Translations under genes and position numbers: made by a program
The notes under the pieces: generated by a model
The model's input: only the letters and a program-made list of their open reading frames with translations
What the model was told of the DNA's origin: nothing
Database searches by the model: none
In this document: piece after piece, positions 37,499 through 46,657 of the stretch
Layout of the letters: the number at the start of each line of letters is the position of its first letter
How positions within the stretch are numbered: position 1 is the stretch's first letter
Source: Chryseobacterium sp. MFBS3-17
GTDB lineage: Bacteria > Bacteroidota > Bacteroidia > Flavobacteriales > Weeksellaceae
Direction: 5' to 3'
DNA: 61,934 nt
Assembly (NCBI RefSeq): GCF_020687745.1
Contig: NZ_JAJEWK010000004.1
Location: 1 to 61,934 of the forward strand

Positions 37499-37936
37499 TC
37501 ACCACGAAGATTCCCTTCTGTGTGCAATCATGCGATCTACCGAATATTTACCAGGACCAAATGCAGATAATATCAGATACACGGAAAGATAGAGCAGACT
37601 GGATTCCCGCTCGCCAAAAGCATCACCACTGTGAACAAAAAGACTGATGACCAGCATGCACATGATGAGGAAAAATACCGCAGGTCTGGTAAAAAGACCT
37701 AAAATAATAAAGATGGAACAGACAAATTCTGCAAAAACCGCCAGAATCATCGAAAAACGCTCACTAAGTCCCAGGAAGCGGTAAAATTCTACTTCCTCAC
37801 CGGAAGCCAGCAGCATGAGTTTGGGAAAACCATGGGTAATCATTGCAAATCCAATAAAAATACGGACGATCAACAAAACAATATCAGCAAACAGAGGATT
37901 CACTCTGGTTGAGGAAAAATAATTCATACCATTCAA
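37499..37936 (-). CDS. DoxX-family membrane protein
   Basis: 145 residues with four membrane helices. DoxX features: VRIFIGFAMITHGFPKL, LGLSERFSMILAVFAEFVCSIFIILGLFTRPA and the C-terminal YLILSAFGPGKYSVDRM. The family contains quinol-oxidase-related subunits and small membrane proteins of unclear role. It is a single gene, between era and the SatD pair. Confidence 0.92.
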   Translation of the reverse strand: MNGMNYFSSTRVNPLFADIVLLIVRIFIGFAMITHGFPKLMLLASGEEVEFYRFLGLSERFSMILAVFAEFVCSIFIILGLFTRPAVFFLIMCMLVISLFVHSGDAFGERESSLLYLSVYLILSAFGPGKYSVDRMIAHRRESSW

Positions 37937-37993
37937 ATTTCATTCAAATTTAAAGAAAAACCTTCAAATATCGCCGAAGATAAAACGAATACT

Positions 37994-38875
37994 CTACCGG
38001 TACCCGAAATTTTTCAGATCCCGGTCATTTTTCCGCCAGTCTTTTTTCACTTTCACAAACAGATTCAGATGAATTTTTTTGCCGAAAAATTTTTCCAGAT
38101 CCAGCCTGGCCTGGGTACCCACTTTTTTTATCGCATCACCTTTATGCCCTATAATAATGCCTTTCTGAGTATCCCTTTCCACATAAATAATGGAATCTAT
38201 AAAAATAATTCCTTCTTTTTCCTTAAACAATTCGGTGACGACCTCTACGGAATACGGAATTTCTTTTTCGTAATTGAGCAGAATTTTCTCACGTATGGCT
38301 TCGTTCACAAAAAAACGTTCGGGCTTGTCTGTAAACTGATCTTTGTCGTAATACGGCGGATTTTCCGGCAGGAGCGACTTCAGTTTAGGCAAAATAACAT
38401 GGGTATTAAAACCCTTCAGCGCCGAAATAGGTAAAATTTCAGCTTTGGGAATCCTTTCGTGCCACGCTTCCATGGTTTTCTCCAGTTCTTCCTGGTTAGA
38501 TTCATCTATTTTATTGATGAGAATGAGCACCGGAACCGGAATTTTATTCAGCTTATCTACCAGAAATTCAAAGGGTTCGGTCTTGTCCAGAATATCTACG
38601 ATAAAGAGAAAAACATCTGCATCCTGCAGTGAGTCTTTCACAAAATCCATCATTTTCTCCTGCAAACCGTATTTGGGATCCAGCACACCGGGCGTGTCCG
38701 AAAATACAATCTGTAAATCATCTTCATTATAAATCCCGAAAATACGATGGCGGGTAGTCTGTGCCTTTTGGGTCACAATGGCCAGCTTTTCGCCCATCAA
38801 CTGATTCAGAAGGGTGGATTTTCCGGCGTTTGGCTTGCCTACAATGTTTACAAAACCTGCTTTATGATTGCTCAA
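37994..38875 (-). CDS. era: GTPase Era
   Basis: 293 residues. The GTP-binding G1 GKPNAGKSTLLNQL, G3 DTPGVLD and G4 NKIDE motifs sit in the N-terminal domain, and the C-terminal KH domain (IGHKGDAIKKVGTQARLDLEKFFGKKIHLNLFVKVK) binds the 3' end of 16S rRNA. It is required for 30S assembly. It is a single gene with a -7 box (TAACTTTG) 40 bases upstream. Confidence 0.97.
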   Translation of the reverse strand: MSNHKAGFVNIVGKPNAGKSTLLNQLMGEKLAIVTQKAQTTRHRIFGIYNEDDLQIVFSDTPGVLDPKYGLQEKMMDFVKDSLQDADVFLFIVDILDKTEPFEFLVDKLNKIPVPVLILINKIDESNQEELEKTMEAWHERIPKAEILPISALKGFNTHVILPKLKSLLPENPPYYDKDQFTDKPERFFVNEAIREKILLNYEKEIPYSVEVVTELFKEKEGIIFIDSIIYVERDTQKGIIIGHKGDAIKKVGTQARLDLEKFFGKKIHLNLFVKVKKDWRKNDRDLKNFGYR

Positions 38876-38914
38876 AATGATAAAATTAAAAGTTATGAAG
38901 GGTTCTTATTTCTG

Positions 38915-38922
38915 CAAAGTTA
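38915..38922 (-). promoter_or_regulatory. -7 box of era
   Basis: TAACTTTG on the minus strand, 40 bases before the start codon; -33 unclear. Confidence 0.45.
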
Positions 38923-38938
38923 ACGATAAATGAGCAGA

Positions 38939-39760
38939 CTAATCCTTGAATATCAACGGAAGAATTTCGTTCTCCATTAAGCCGTAGCGTTTAATTTCTT
39001 CTGCTGAAAATTTTCTGGAATAATAATCTGGCACTGTCCGGAACCCCACGCTTTCCAGCCGTGAGAAATAATCCATTCCGTACCAGCGCACATGGTCATA
39101 CTGCCCGAAATGTTTTTGTCTTTCCTTCGGATCACGGATGGTGAAATCTTCATAGGTCTCCTGCAGACTATTTTTCATAGGCACCTGCACGATACCCCAG
39201 CCGCCTTTTTTCAGTACTCTGAAGAGTTCACTCATAGCCTTGCGGTCATCCTCTATATGCTCCAGCACATGATTGCAGAACACGACATCAAAGGTTTCAT
39301 CTGCAAAGGGTAAATCCAGCAGGTCTGCTTTTACATCCACAATCGGCGAAAACAGATCTGCCGAGAGGTAATCCAGATTTTTCATTTTCCTGAACCTGCG
39401 GAGAAACTCCTGCTCGGGTGCAATATGCAGCACCTTATAATTTTTACTGAAAAAATCGGTTTCATTCTGCAGATACAGCCACATTTGCCTGTGGCGCTCA
39501 AGACTCAGTGTCCCCGGCGACAAAGCATTTTCACGGGGTTTGCCATATCCGTAAGGCAAAAATTTGCGGTAAGATTTTCCGTCTATGGGATCGGTAAACC
39601 GGTTTCCTTTAAAAAACTGATAGATCACCGGCCGTGCCCATACGCTGAACTGAATGAGCCAGGGTCGCGGAATTTTATTCAGGATAAATTTTGTAAGTTT
39701 TTTCAATGATCTGTTTGTTATTTGAAGAGAATCGGGCTGATTATAAATCATTAAAAACAC
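38939..39760 (-). CDS. Class I SAM-dependent methyltransferase
   Basis: 273 residues. Methyltransf_11 motifs are in the centre: VLHIAPEQEFLRRF, DLLDLPFADETFDVVFCNHVLEHIEDDRKAM and LFRVLKKGGWGIVQVPM. The N-terminal 90 residues are basic, and the C-terminus is YSRKFSAEEIKRYGL. The substrate is not evident, perhaps a sugar or lipid because of its neighbours. It precedes era on the minus strand without overlap. Confidence 0.87.
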   Translation of the reverse strand: MFLMIYNQPDSLQITNRSLKKLTKFILNKIPRPWLIQFSVWARPVIYQFFKGNRFTDPIDGKSYRKFLPYGYGKPRENALSPGTLSLERHRQMWLYLQNETDFFSKNYKVLHIAPEQEFLRRFRKMKNLDYLSADLFSPIVDVKADLLDLPFADETFDVVFCNHVLEHIEDDRKAMSELFRVLKKGGWGIVQVPMKNSLQETYEDFTIRDPKERQKHFGQYDHVRWYGMDYFSRLESVGFRTVPDYYSRKFSAEEIKRYGLMENEILPLIFKD

Positions 39761-39781
39761 ACGTATTCACGGAGCCTCCCG

Positions 39782-40591
39782 CTACCAGTCATACTGAAAA
39801 GGCGCTTCCTCGTCACTTGCGATGCCGAGTGCCTCATAGACATATCCAAAGGTAGAGAGTAAGACCGGCTTCCCGCCGATGATGCATACGTTATGTTCAA
39901 AATGCGCAGATGGTGAATTGTCTTTGGAGGTCACCGTCCAGCCGTCACTGTGAAATTTCACTTCATGAGTCCCCAGATTAATCATGGGTTCTACAGCCAG
40001 TACAATTCCGTCTTTCAGCACTTTGCCACTGCCCTTTCTTCCGTAGTTGGGCACTTGCGGATCTTCGTGCATTTTTCTGCCCACACCATGTCCTACCAGT
40101 TCGCGAACCACGCCGTAGCCGTGCTTTTCGCAATGGGTCTGAATGGCATTGGAGATATCGCCCACCCGCTTGCCGCGTACGCACTGCTCCAGACCTTTGT
40201 ACAAAGATTCTTTGGTGATGTCCAGCAATTTTTTGGTTTCCGGAGCTACCTCGCCCACTTCAAAAGAATAGGCATGATCTCCGTAGAAACCGTTCATGTA
40301 CACCCCACAGTCCACAGATAAAATATCTCCTTCCTTCAGTGGAGTATCATTCGGAATCCCGTGAACTACTTCTTCATTTGGAGAAATGCACAGGTTTTTC
40401 GGAAATCCGTACATTCCCAGAAAAGCAGGTTCGCCTCCATGGTCACGTATAAATTCGCCACCCAGTTTATCCAGATGGTTGGTGGTGGTTCCCGGCTTTA
40501 TTTCTTTAGCCAGCATTCCCAGTGTTTTGGAAACCAGGAGCGCACTTTCGCGCATCACCCGCAGTTCATCTATTGATTTTAATATAATCAT
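39782..40591 (-). CDS. map: Type I methionine aminopeptidase
   Basis: 269 residues. The metal-binding His and Asp ligands are in DVNVDCGVYMNGFYGDHAYSF-like form (SVDCGVYMNGFYGDHAYSF, with the two Asp about 99 and 110), the His in VRELVGHGVGRKMHEDPQVPNYG, and the Glu ligands in AVEPMINLG and HFEHNVCI. It removes the initiator methionine from nascent proteins. It is encoded just upstream of the methyltransferase. Confidence 0.97.
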   Translation of the reverse strand: MIILKSIDELRVMRESALLVSKTLGMLAKEIKPGTTTNHLDKLGGEFIRDHGGEPAFLGMYGFPKNLCISPNEEVVHGIPNDTPLKEGDILSVDCGVYMNGFYGDHAYSFEVGEVAPETKKLLDITKESLYKGLEQCVRGKRVGDISNAIQTHCEKHGYGVVRELVGHGVGRKMHEDPQVPNYGRKGSGKVLKDGIVLAVEPMINLGTHEVKFHSDGWTVTSKDNSPSAHFEHNVCIIGGKPVLLSTFGYVYEALGIASDEEAPFQYDW

Positions 40592-40631
40592 AAGTACTTC
40601 TAAAATTTGAGAATCATCAAAAATCAGGTGT

Positions 40632-41063
40632 TTACCAGAACAGTCCTTTCTTTTTGTCTTTTTTCATTTTGGAATAGGCCAGAACTTCGCCGCCATCTAC
40701 CCGGAACTCTATTCTTTGGTTGATGATATTGTAAATTTCGCCCCATCCCGGAAAACCGCCCAGGTTTCTGTCATCTATAAATAGATCCACATCAATTTTT
40801 CTGGAGGCCTCCGCTTCTGAAAAAACTTCACCTTCAAAACTGGCATTAACGGCATAAAATTCCACGCCGTTTTTTCTGCAGAATTCCACTGCTTCGTCCA
40901 GGCTTTTACCATGACGGAAGGTCCAGAGAATAAGCCTGTACCCCTCCGACTGTAGTTTTTTAAGTGTTTCAAATGCAAAGGTCTTAGGCTTTCCTATTCC
41001 CGGATAGGCATCATCTACAATAGTACCGTCAAAATCAATGGCCAGTTTTTTATTGCTTCTCAT
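40632..41063 (-). CDS. Small HAD-superfamily phosphatase
   Basis: 143 residues with the HAD motif I DFDGTIVDD near residue 10, then LILWTFRHGKSLDEAVEFCRKNGV and DVDLFIDDRNLGG. This is the compact BT0820-type HAD found in Bacteroidota, with no cap domain. Substrate unknown. It precedes map by 40 bases and has a -7 box (TATCTTTG). Confidence 0.88.
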   Translation of the reverse strand: MRSNKKLAIDFDGTIVDDAYPGIGKPKTFAFETLKKLQSEGYRLILWTFRHGKSLDEAVEFCRKNGVEFYAVNASFEGEVFSEAEASRKIDVDLFIDDRNLGGFPGWGEIYNIINQRIEFRVDGGEVLAYSKMKKDKKKGLFW

Positions 41064-41088
41064 CGTATATTATAAATTTTATAAGATG

Positions 41089-41096
41089 CAAAGATA
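41089..41096 (-). promoter_or_regulatory. -7 box of HAD gene
   Basis: TATCTTTG on the minus strand, 26 bases before the start codon, and lying inside the T-tract side of the preceding gene's terminator. Confidence 0.5.
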
Positions 41097-41100
41097 CAAA

Positions 41101-41125
41101 AAGCGCCGGAGAATTTCCGGCGCTT
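41101..41125 (-). terminator. Terminator of the desaturase gene
   Basis: Perfect stem AAGCGCCGGA / TCCGGCGCTT with loop GAATT, followed on the minus strand by T residues, 19 bases beyond the stop. Confidence 0.85.
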
Positions 41126-41144
41126 GTATTTGTACAGTATCGCA

Positions 41145-42122
41145 TTAGCTTTTCACCCATTTGAACTGGTATTCCTGATCCGGAGTAGCAATTCTGTCAG
41201 TAATTTTCTGCAGTCTGCCGGGAAGTTTCATCAGATATTCCTGGGCTTTTTCTGCTTTTTCATTAAGACCGGTAATGTGTTCAATTTTCCAGTCGTTCAG
41301 CAACTCTGCCAGAATATTGATATAGTCCTGACCGGTATAGACCATAGCGCGCTGCGCTGCATCTGAGAAATGCCCCCACAGTTCGCCCGCTTTCTGACCG
41401 GATTCCCGCATTAAATGCGCAGGCATTACAATTTTCTTGCGCATCATATCTTCAAAAGCCAGCATCATTTCAGATGCGTCCAGTTCAAAAATTCTGGTCA
41501 CGAAATGTTTATACGCTTTTGCATGCCGTGCCTCATCTGCTGCAATAACGCCGCACATTTTGGCGAGTTTTGTGTTACCCGACTGCTTGGCAAGGGTACC
41601 CACCCGACGGTGCGAGATATTGGTTGCTGTTTCCTGGAAACTTGTATATACAAAGTTTCTGTAAGGATCCATGGATGTACCCAGATCAAAGCCATCCTGA
41701 ATCAGGTATTGGGTGGTAATCTCAATTTCCCGCATATTCACGCGGCCGCAGAGATAGAGGTATTTATTCAGCAGGTCTCCGTGACGGTTTTCTTCTGCAG
41801 TCCAGCTTCTTACCCACTGACTCCAGCCGGTTCTTTCTTCCTGATCTACGCCGTCTATGCCCATAATCCAGGACTCATAGCTGGGAAGTGCTTCTTCCGT
41901 GATACAGTCTCCGATTAATGTCACAAATAAATCATACCCCATTTCCCGGGCGTAAGTCTGAAGCTCCTCCACATCATATTTAAAATTATCTGAGGAAGGA
42001 TCGGGCAGAAAATCTGTCGGCTGCCAGATCTTTTCAACCGGCGTCAGATAAGAGGAAATGAAGTCTCCAACCTCTTTACCCAAGTTCCGCATTACTTCTA
42101 TTCTTACTAATTTATTGTACAT
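41145..42122 (-). CDS. Acyl-ACP desaturase
   Basis: 325 residues of the soluble ferritin-like desaturase family. Di-iron ligand motifs are EENRHGDLLNKYLYL and DEARHAKAYKHF, each EExxH-like. WVRSW and LFVTLIGDCITEEALPSYES are further family features. It inserts a double bond into acyl-ACP in the cytoplasm, using a reduced ferredoxin. It is a single gene with a TATATTTG box upstream, and it connects with fabI later in the window through fatty acid synthesis. Confidence 0.92.
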   Translation of the reverse strand: MYNKLVRIEVMRNLGKEVGDFISSYLTPVEKIWQPTDFLPDPSSDNFKYDVEELQTYAREMGYDLFVTLIGDCITEEALPSYESWIMGIDGVDQEERTGWSQWVRSWTAEENRHGDLLNKYLYLCGRVNMREIEITTQYLIQDGFDLGTSMDPYRNFVYTSFQETATNISHRRVGTLAKQSGNTKLAKMCGVIAADEARHAKAYKHFVTRIFELDASEMMLAFEDMMRKKIVMPAHLMRESGQKAGELWGHFSDAAQRAMVYTGQDYINILAELLNDWKIEHITGLNEKAEKAQEYLMKLPGRLQKITDRIATPDQEYQFKWVKS

Positions 42123-42142
42123 TTCTTAACATTTATAGCCTA

Positions 42143-42150
42143 CAAATATA
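42143..42150 (-). promoter_or_regulatory. -7 box of the desaturase gene
   Basis: TATATTTG on the minus strand, 21 bases before the start codon; no TTG at the ideal -33. Confidence 0.5.
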
Positions 42151-42197
42151 GGAAATTATATTTTTTACCGGCGATTTACTCTGCATTTGTGCAGGTA

Positions 42198-43733
42198 TTA
42201 ACTGACCAGAATTTCTCCGGTCATGATCTCCGGTAGTTCAATGCCCATCACGGTCAGCACCGACGGGGCTATATCTCCCAGTTTTCCCGGTTTCAGATTC
42301 CAGGTCCGCTCTTTATCCATGACAATCAGCGGAACCAGATTTGTGGAATGCTGGGTATTGGGACTGCCATCGGGATTCATCATCACATCAGAATTGCCGT
42401 GATCTGCCAGTATAAATACCGTATAGCCATGCTCATAGCCGGCCAAAGCTACTTTCTCAATGCACTGATCCACTGTTTCGGCCGCTTTAACAGCCGCCTC
42501 AAACACGCCGGTATGACCTACCATATCTGTATTGGCAAAATTGAGACATATAAAATCTGCAGATTCACTGATGATTTCCGGCAGAATTTTTTCGGTAATA
42601 TCAAATGCAGACATTTCCGGTTTGAAATCGTAGGTAGGCACGTCTTTGGGACTGGGACACAAAATCCTTCGCTCTCCCAGAAAAGGAGCCTCTCTCCCTC
42701 CGGAGAAAAAGAAGGTCACATGCGGGTATTTCTCAGTCTCGGCAACGCGAATCTGCGTTTTACCATGTCTTTCCAGAATTTCACCCAGCGTGCCCTGCAA
42801 CACTTCTTCGTCAAAAACAACTTTAATATTTTTAAACTCCTTATCATAATTGGTAAGGGTTACGTAGTATAAATCCAGATGTTTCATACCATATTCCGGG
42901 AAATCACGCTGAGAAAGCGCCTCTGTAATTTCGCGGCCACGGTCTGTGCGGAAATTAAAGCAAATGACCACATCTCCCTCTTCAATTCTGGCAACCGGCA
43001 ATTCATGTTCTCCCAGGCAAACGATGGGTTTCAGAAATTCGTCGGTAACCCCGTTTTCATATGAATCTTGTATGGCATCGAGTACGCGGCGTGTTTCATA
43101 TCCGGTGCCTACCCCCTTCACCATGGCGTCATGCGCCAGTTTGACACGCTCCCAGCGGCGGTCGCGGTCCATTGCATAATACCGGCCAATAACCGAGGCC
43201 AGTTTACCGGTAGTTTGATCCATGTGCTGAAGCAATTCTTCTATGAAACCTTTTCCGGAGTGTGGATCACAGTCGCGGCCGTCTGTAAATGCGTGCACAA
43301 AAACATTATGTTCAAACCCATATTCGTGCGCTGCGGTAAGCAAGCCTTTCAGGTGGTTGATGTGAGCATGCACGCCTCCGTCTGACACCAGTCCTGCAAA
43401 ATGTATTTTTTTATGATTACGGAATGCATATTCAAAAGCCTGGGTAATCACGTTTTCTTTACCCAGTGTGGCGTTTTCTACTGCCATATTGAGTTTCACC
43501 AGATTCTGATACACCACCCGGCCGGCGCCCAGATTCATATGCCCCACTTCTGAATTCCCCATCTGTCCGAATGGTAAACCTACAGCAATTCCGCTGGCTT
43601 CCAGAGATGTATTGGGATAGTTCTGGTAACACGAATCTATAAACGGAGTATGGGCTTTACTGATGGCAGATACTTCCGGGTTAATCCCTAACCCCCACCC
43701 GTCCAGGATGGCTAAAATGGCTTTTTTTGACAT
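42198..43733 (-). CDS. gpmI: 2,3-bisphosphoglycerate-independent phosphoglycerate mutase
   Basis: 511 residues of the alkaline-phosphatase fold. MSKKAILAILDGWGLG has the first metal Asp, MGNSEVGHMNLGAGR carries the phosphorylated Ser, HAFTDGRDCDPHSG the insert-domain site, NFRTDRGREITEAL the Asp/Arg site, and NFANTDMVGHTG and ILADHGNSD the remaining metal ligands. It interconverts 2- and 3-phosphoglycerate in glycolysis. It is divergent from the SUI1-like gene. Confidence 0.98.
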   Translation of the reverse strand: MSKKAILAILDGWGLGINPEVSAISKAHTPFIDSCYQNYPNTSLEASGIAVGLPFGQMGNSEVGHMNLGAGRVVYQNLVKLNMAVENATLGKENVITQAFEYAFRNHKKIHFAGLVSDGGVHAHINHLKGLLTAAHEYGFEHNVFVHAFTDGRDCDPHSGKGFIEELLQHMDQTTGKLASVIGRYYAMDRDRRWERVKLAHDAMVKGVGTGYETRRVLDAIQDSYENGVTDEFLKPIVCLGEHELPVARIEEGDVVICFNFRTDRGREITEALSQRDFPEYGMKHLDLYYVTLTNYDKEFKNIKVVFDEEVLQGTLGEILERHGKTQIRVAETEKYPHVTFFFSGGREAPFLGERRILCPSPKDVPTYDFKPEMSAFDITEKILPEIISESADFICLNFANTDMVGHTGVFEAAVKAAETVDQCIEKVALAGYEHGYTVFILADHGNSDVMMNPDGSPNTQHSTNLVPLIVMDKERTWNLKPGKLGDIAPSVLTVMGIELPEIMTGEILVS

Positions 43734-43754
43734 TTCTCACTTTTATTTGACCTA

Positions 43755-43762
43755 CAAATTTA
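43755..43762 (-). promoter_or_regulatory. -7 box of gpmI
   Basis: TAAATTTG on the minus strand, 22 bases before the gpmI start codon; no good -33 element. Confidence 0.5.
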
Positions 43763-43773
43763 CTTATTTTATG

Positions 43774-43781
43774 TAGATTTG
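43774..43781 (+). promoter_or_regulatory. -7 box of the SUI1-like gene
   Basis: TAGATTTG on the plus strand, with TTG 24 bases upstream (43747-43749), overlapping the gpmI promoter back to back. Confidence 0.5.
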
Positions 43782-43825
43782 AGTTTTTAAACAACGAAAT
43801 TTAAAATCAAACCCAATAAAAGCCT

Positions 43826-44155
43826 ATGGATCTGAGAGATCAACTGAAAAATCTGTTTCCGGATCATGAAGAGCAGGACTTTGAAATGCCTGACGAAAAA
43901 GAACCTTTCAAACAAAAGGAGCCTCTGGTGTGTAAATTTGAAAAGAAAGGAAGAAATGGCAAACCTGTAACGCTGGTAGAAGGTTACGAAGGCAGTGACG
44001 AAGACCTGAAAGACCTTGCGAAAAAGATTAAAACAACGCTGGGAACCGGCGGCTCTGCAAAAGACGGAACCATTGTAATACAAGGCGACAGCCGTGACAA
44101 AGTGATGCAGATTCTGAAAGATCTGGGTTATAAAACCAAGCGCGTGGGCGGCTAA
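43826..44155 (+). CDS. SUI1/eIF1-family translation factor (YciH type)
   Basis: 109 residues. An acidic N-terminal tail is followed by the SUI1 fold: KKGRNGKPVTLVEGYEGSDEDLKDLAKKIKTTLGTGGSAKDGTIVIQGDSRDKVMQILKDLGY. It is the bacterial homologue of eukaryotic eIF1, thought to affect start-site fidelity on the ribosome. It is probably transcribed together with the nucleoside phosphorylase 55 bases downstream. Confidence 0.92.
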   Translation: MDLRDQLKNLFPDHEEQDFEMPDEKEPFKQKEPLVCKFEKKGRNGKPVTLVEGYEGSDEDLKDLAKKIKTTLGTGGSAKDGTIVIQGDSRDKVMQILKDLGYKTKRVGG

Positions 44156-44210
44156 TCATCCTTCCCTTTCCAGCAATTCCTTTTTTTGAAATCATTAAAA
44201 ATAAAAAATT

Positions 44211-45065
44211 ATGCTTAATAAACTTGCAGCCTCAGAACTGGTACTGAATGAGGACGGAAGTGTCTATCACCTGAATTTATTGCCCGAAGATATTGCCGGT
44301 AAAATCATTCTGGTAGGCGACCCGGACCGCGTGCCGAAAGTATCTCAGTTTTTTGATAAAATAGAAATCAGAAAGAATAAACGGGAGTTTTACACCCACA
44401 CCGGAACCCTCCGTGGCGAACGCATTACGGTCATGTCATCCGGAATCGGGACAGAAAACATTGACATCGTGATGAACGAGCTGGATGCGCTGGTTAATAT
44501 CGACCTGCAAAAAAAGGCGTTCAAATCCGAACATACTGCGCTGGAACTTTTCAGACTGGGGACCTGTGGCTCCGTAAATCCCGATATAGAAGTGGATCAG
44601 ATGCTGGTGACGGAGAATGTAGTGGGCCTGGACGGATTGCTTCATTTTTATTCTGATTATCAGTTTGAGAATGACTTTTCCCGAACATTTATGGCCGGAT
44701 TCCCATATGAAAATATTAAAGGGATGCTTTACTTTTCAGATTGGGCACAGGATATTGCACATTATTATGAGGATGCGAAATACCGTGGCAACACAGCTAC
44801 ATTTCCGGGTTTCTACGCACCACAAGGCCGCCAGCTGCGTCTGAAGGCGCTGGATGATCAGTTTCTGGAAACCCTGAATGATCTGGGAGTCAGCAATTTT
44901 GAGATGGAAACTTCTGCCATTTATGGACTGGCAAAATTACTGGGACATAAGGCTTTGACCGTGAACAATGTGATTGCGAACCGGCGCCGCGGAGAATTTG
45001 CTGCAGACCATCACGCTTCAGAAAAAAAGATGATTGCCTGGGTGCTGGACCGCATTATTCCTTAA
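44211..45065 (+). CDS. Nucleoside phosphorylase (uridine-phosphorylase type)
   Basis: 284 residues of the PNP/UDP fold. GKIILVGDPDRVPKVSQFFD gives the phosphate site, MSSGIGTENIDIVMNELD and LFRLGTCGSVNPDIEVDQML the ribose/base region, FEMETSAIYGLAKLLGHKALT the catalytic Glu/Met motif. It cleaves nucleosides with phosphate to salvage the base; uridine is the best guess, although purines cannot be excluded. It follows the SUI1-like gene. Confidence 0.9.
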   Translation: MLNKLAASELVLNEDGSVYHLNLLPEDIAGKIILVGDPDRVPKVSQFFDKIEIRKNKREFYTHTGTLRGERITVMSSGIGTENIDIVMNELDALVNIDLQKKAFKSEHTALELFRLGTCGSVNPDIEVDQMLVTENVVGLDGLLHFYSDYQFENDFSRTFMAGFPYENIKGMLYFSDWAQDIAHYYEDAKYRGNTATFPGFYAPQGRQLRLKALDDQFLETLNDLGVSNFEMETSAIYGLAKLLGHKALTVNNVIANRRRGEFAADHHASEKKMIAWVLDRIIP

Positions 45066-45097
45066 AATTGAAAAGCGCCTCACGGCGATTTTTTTAT

Positions 45098-45268
45098 TCA
45101 ATGCTCACAGTTTTTTTCGTATTCTGCGATGACTTTCTGATAGAAATCCAAATGAAAATCCAGGGCATAATTTTCAAAAAACCGCACTCTTTCCCGGCCA
45201 CGAAGCCCTCTGGCTTTGGTTTCCTTTAGAGCACGCTGACGAAGATAATCCCGGTCTCTTCTAAACTT
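45098..45268 (-). pseudogene. C-terminal coding remnant, possibly glycosyltransferase
   Basis: A frame of about 55 codons ends in TGA at 45100-45098 and reads DRDYLRQRALKETKARGLRG, then RERVRFFENYALDFHLDFYQ, a plausible C-terminus of a group 1 glycosyltransferase. It is in another frame from the hypothetical gene whose 3' end it overlaps, and the upstream part contains stops. It is probably the tail of a gene removed by insertion or deletion; identity is uncertain. Confidence 0.4.
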
Positions 45269-45786
45269 TTTTTGAACTCTTTATCGTTCTTCAGGTTGTC
45301 ATAAAAAAAATCAATATACTTACTAAACTCAGGGCAGTCTTTGCCCACCAGACGCAAGGCTTCCACCCTTTTTTCATCCATCTTACCCAAATTCAACAAG
45401 TTAAGACGGTCAAAGTCTATAGGCATTACCGTAAAATCATCTTTTTCATTTCTAAGATAAAATTTACTGAATAAAAATGTGCAAATGCTTCCAGAGCACG
45501 AATAGAGATTGGAGCCATAAATTTTAATTTTGCCATCGTATAATAAAGGTTGCCATGAGTTATAAGCTTTATCGTCTACTACACCTTTGTCGTTTACAGC
45601 CTTCAGTTTCAACCGCTCCAGACCCAAACGTTCATCCTCGAACTCATCCAGGAACTTTACTTTTTGTAATTCCGAAGCATCTACTTTTAATAATTTACCT
45701 TCTGGCTCCAGCTTATATTCAAATTTATAGATATCTGATTCTTTCATGAATGCATACAGACTTTCGGTAGGAAATGTATATACCAC
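45226..45786 (-). CDS. Hypothetical membrane-anchored protein with unusual start
   Basis: 186 residues from a GTG at 45786, or 205 if it begins at the in-frame ATA at 45843. The extra 19 codons encode RKILLSFSLLFALTAVLFVV, an obvious signal anchor, so the longer form is biologically more credible even though ATA is a rare start; a mutated ATG is possible. The rest has no recognised domain: VNDKGVVDDKAYNSWQPLLY and SNLYSCSGSICTFLFSKFYL (two Cys) in the centre, and an acidic C-terminus. It may be a recent loss-of-function gene. No neighbour explains its role. Confidence 0.55.
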   Translation of the reverse strand: MVYTFPTESLYAFMKESDIYKFEYKLEPEGKLLKVDASELQKVKFLDEFEDERLGLERLKLKAVNDKGVVDDKAYNSWQPLLYDGKIKIYGSNLYSCSGSICTFLFSKFYLRNEKDDFTVMPIDFDRLNLLNLGKMDEKRVEALRLVGKDCPEFSKYIDFFYDNLKNDKEFKKSLEETGIIFVSVL

Positions 45787-45913
45787 AAACAGAACAGCAG
45801 TGAGCGCAAAGAGCAGACTGAAACTCAGTAAAATTTTCCTTATAGTTTATTTTTTCTCAAATATAATCAAGAAATCGAAACGCTGAAGATTAATTTCCGT
45901 TCTCGTCAATTGA

Positions 45914-46477
45914 TTAATTTGTTGCATAAGCAATACAATTGACCAGGTGATCATTCACCATTCCCGTAGCCTGCATATGGGCGTACACCACCGTAGAACC
46001 CATAAACTTGAATCCGCGCTTCTTCAGATCTGCAGCCAGCGCATCTGAAATAGTTGTAGTGGCAGGAATATCCGATAATTTTTCACGGTTATTGACCAGC
46101 GGTTTTCCGTCTACAAAACCCCAAATATACGCAGAGAAAGTTCCGAATTCTTTCTGTACCTCCATAAACCGCTGTGCATTGTTAATGGTGGCCAGAATTT
46201 TCAAACGGTTGCGGATGATTCCGGGATTATTCATTAAATCTGCTACTTTATCGGCGTCATAGCGGGCAATATCCTGATACCGGAAACCATCAAAAGCCTG
46301 CCGGATGTTCTCCCTTTTTTTCAAAATCGTATACCAACTGAGGCCGGCCTGAAAACTTTCCAGCACCAGAAACTCAAAGATAGTATCATCATCATACACC
46401 GGTTTACCCCACTCCAGGTCATGATAATTACGGTACAGGTCATCCTTTCCGCACCAGCCACAACGTATTATTTCCAT
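45914..46477 (-). CDS. tag: DNA-3-methyladenine glycosylase I
   Basis: 187 residues of the Tag family. RCGWCGKDDLYRNYHDLEWG has the N-terminal zinc Cys residues and the EWG motif, FEFLVLESFQAGLSWYTILKKRENIRQAF and IIRNRLKI follow, and the terminal YAHMQATGMVNDHLVNC supplies the remaining ligands. It removes 3-methyladenine from alkylated DNA. It is a single gene with a T-rich upstream sequence. Confidence 0.95.
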   Translation of the reverse strand: MEIIRCGWCGKDDLYRNYHDLEWGKPVYDDDTIFEFLVLESFQAGLSWYTILKKRENIRQAFDGFRYQDIARYDADKVADLMNNPGIIRNRLKILATINNAQRFMEVQKEFGTFSAYIWGFVDGKPLVNNREKLSDIPATTTISDALAADLKKRGFKFMGSTVVYAHMQATGMVNDHLVNCIAYATN

Positions 46478-46657
46478 TTTGTAAAATTTGAGCTAAAGGT
46501 AAATAAGTTTAATCAAAATTGCTTCATCAGCGAGCCGTTTACAGAAATTGCGTAATGATTTATACAATCTTCAGTTTAACATAATATTAAGAACATGGGG
46601 GAACAGAAATTGATGCTTTTCTGATACCAAATCATATTAACAATAAATATTACAACA

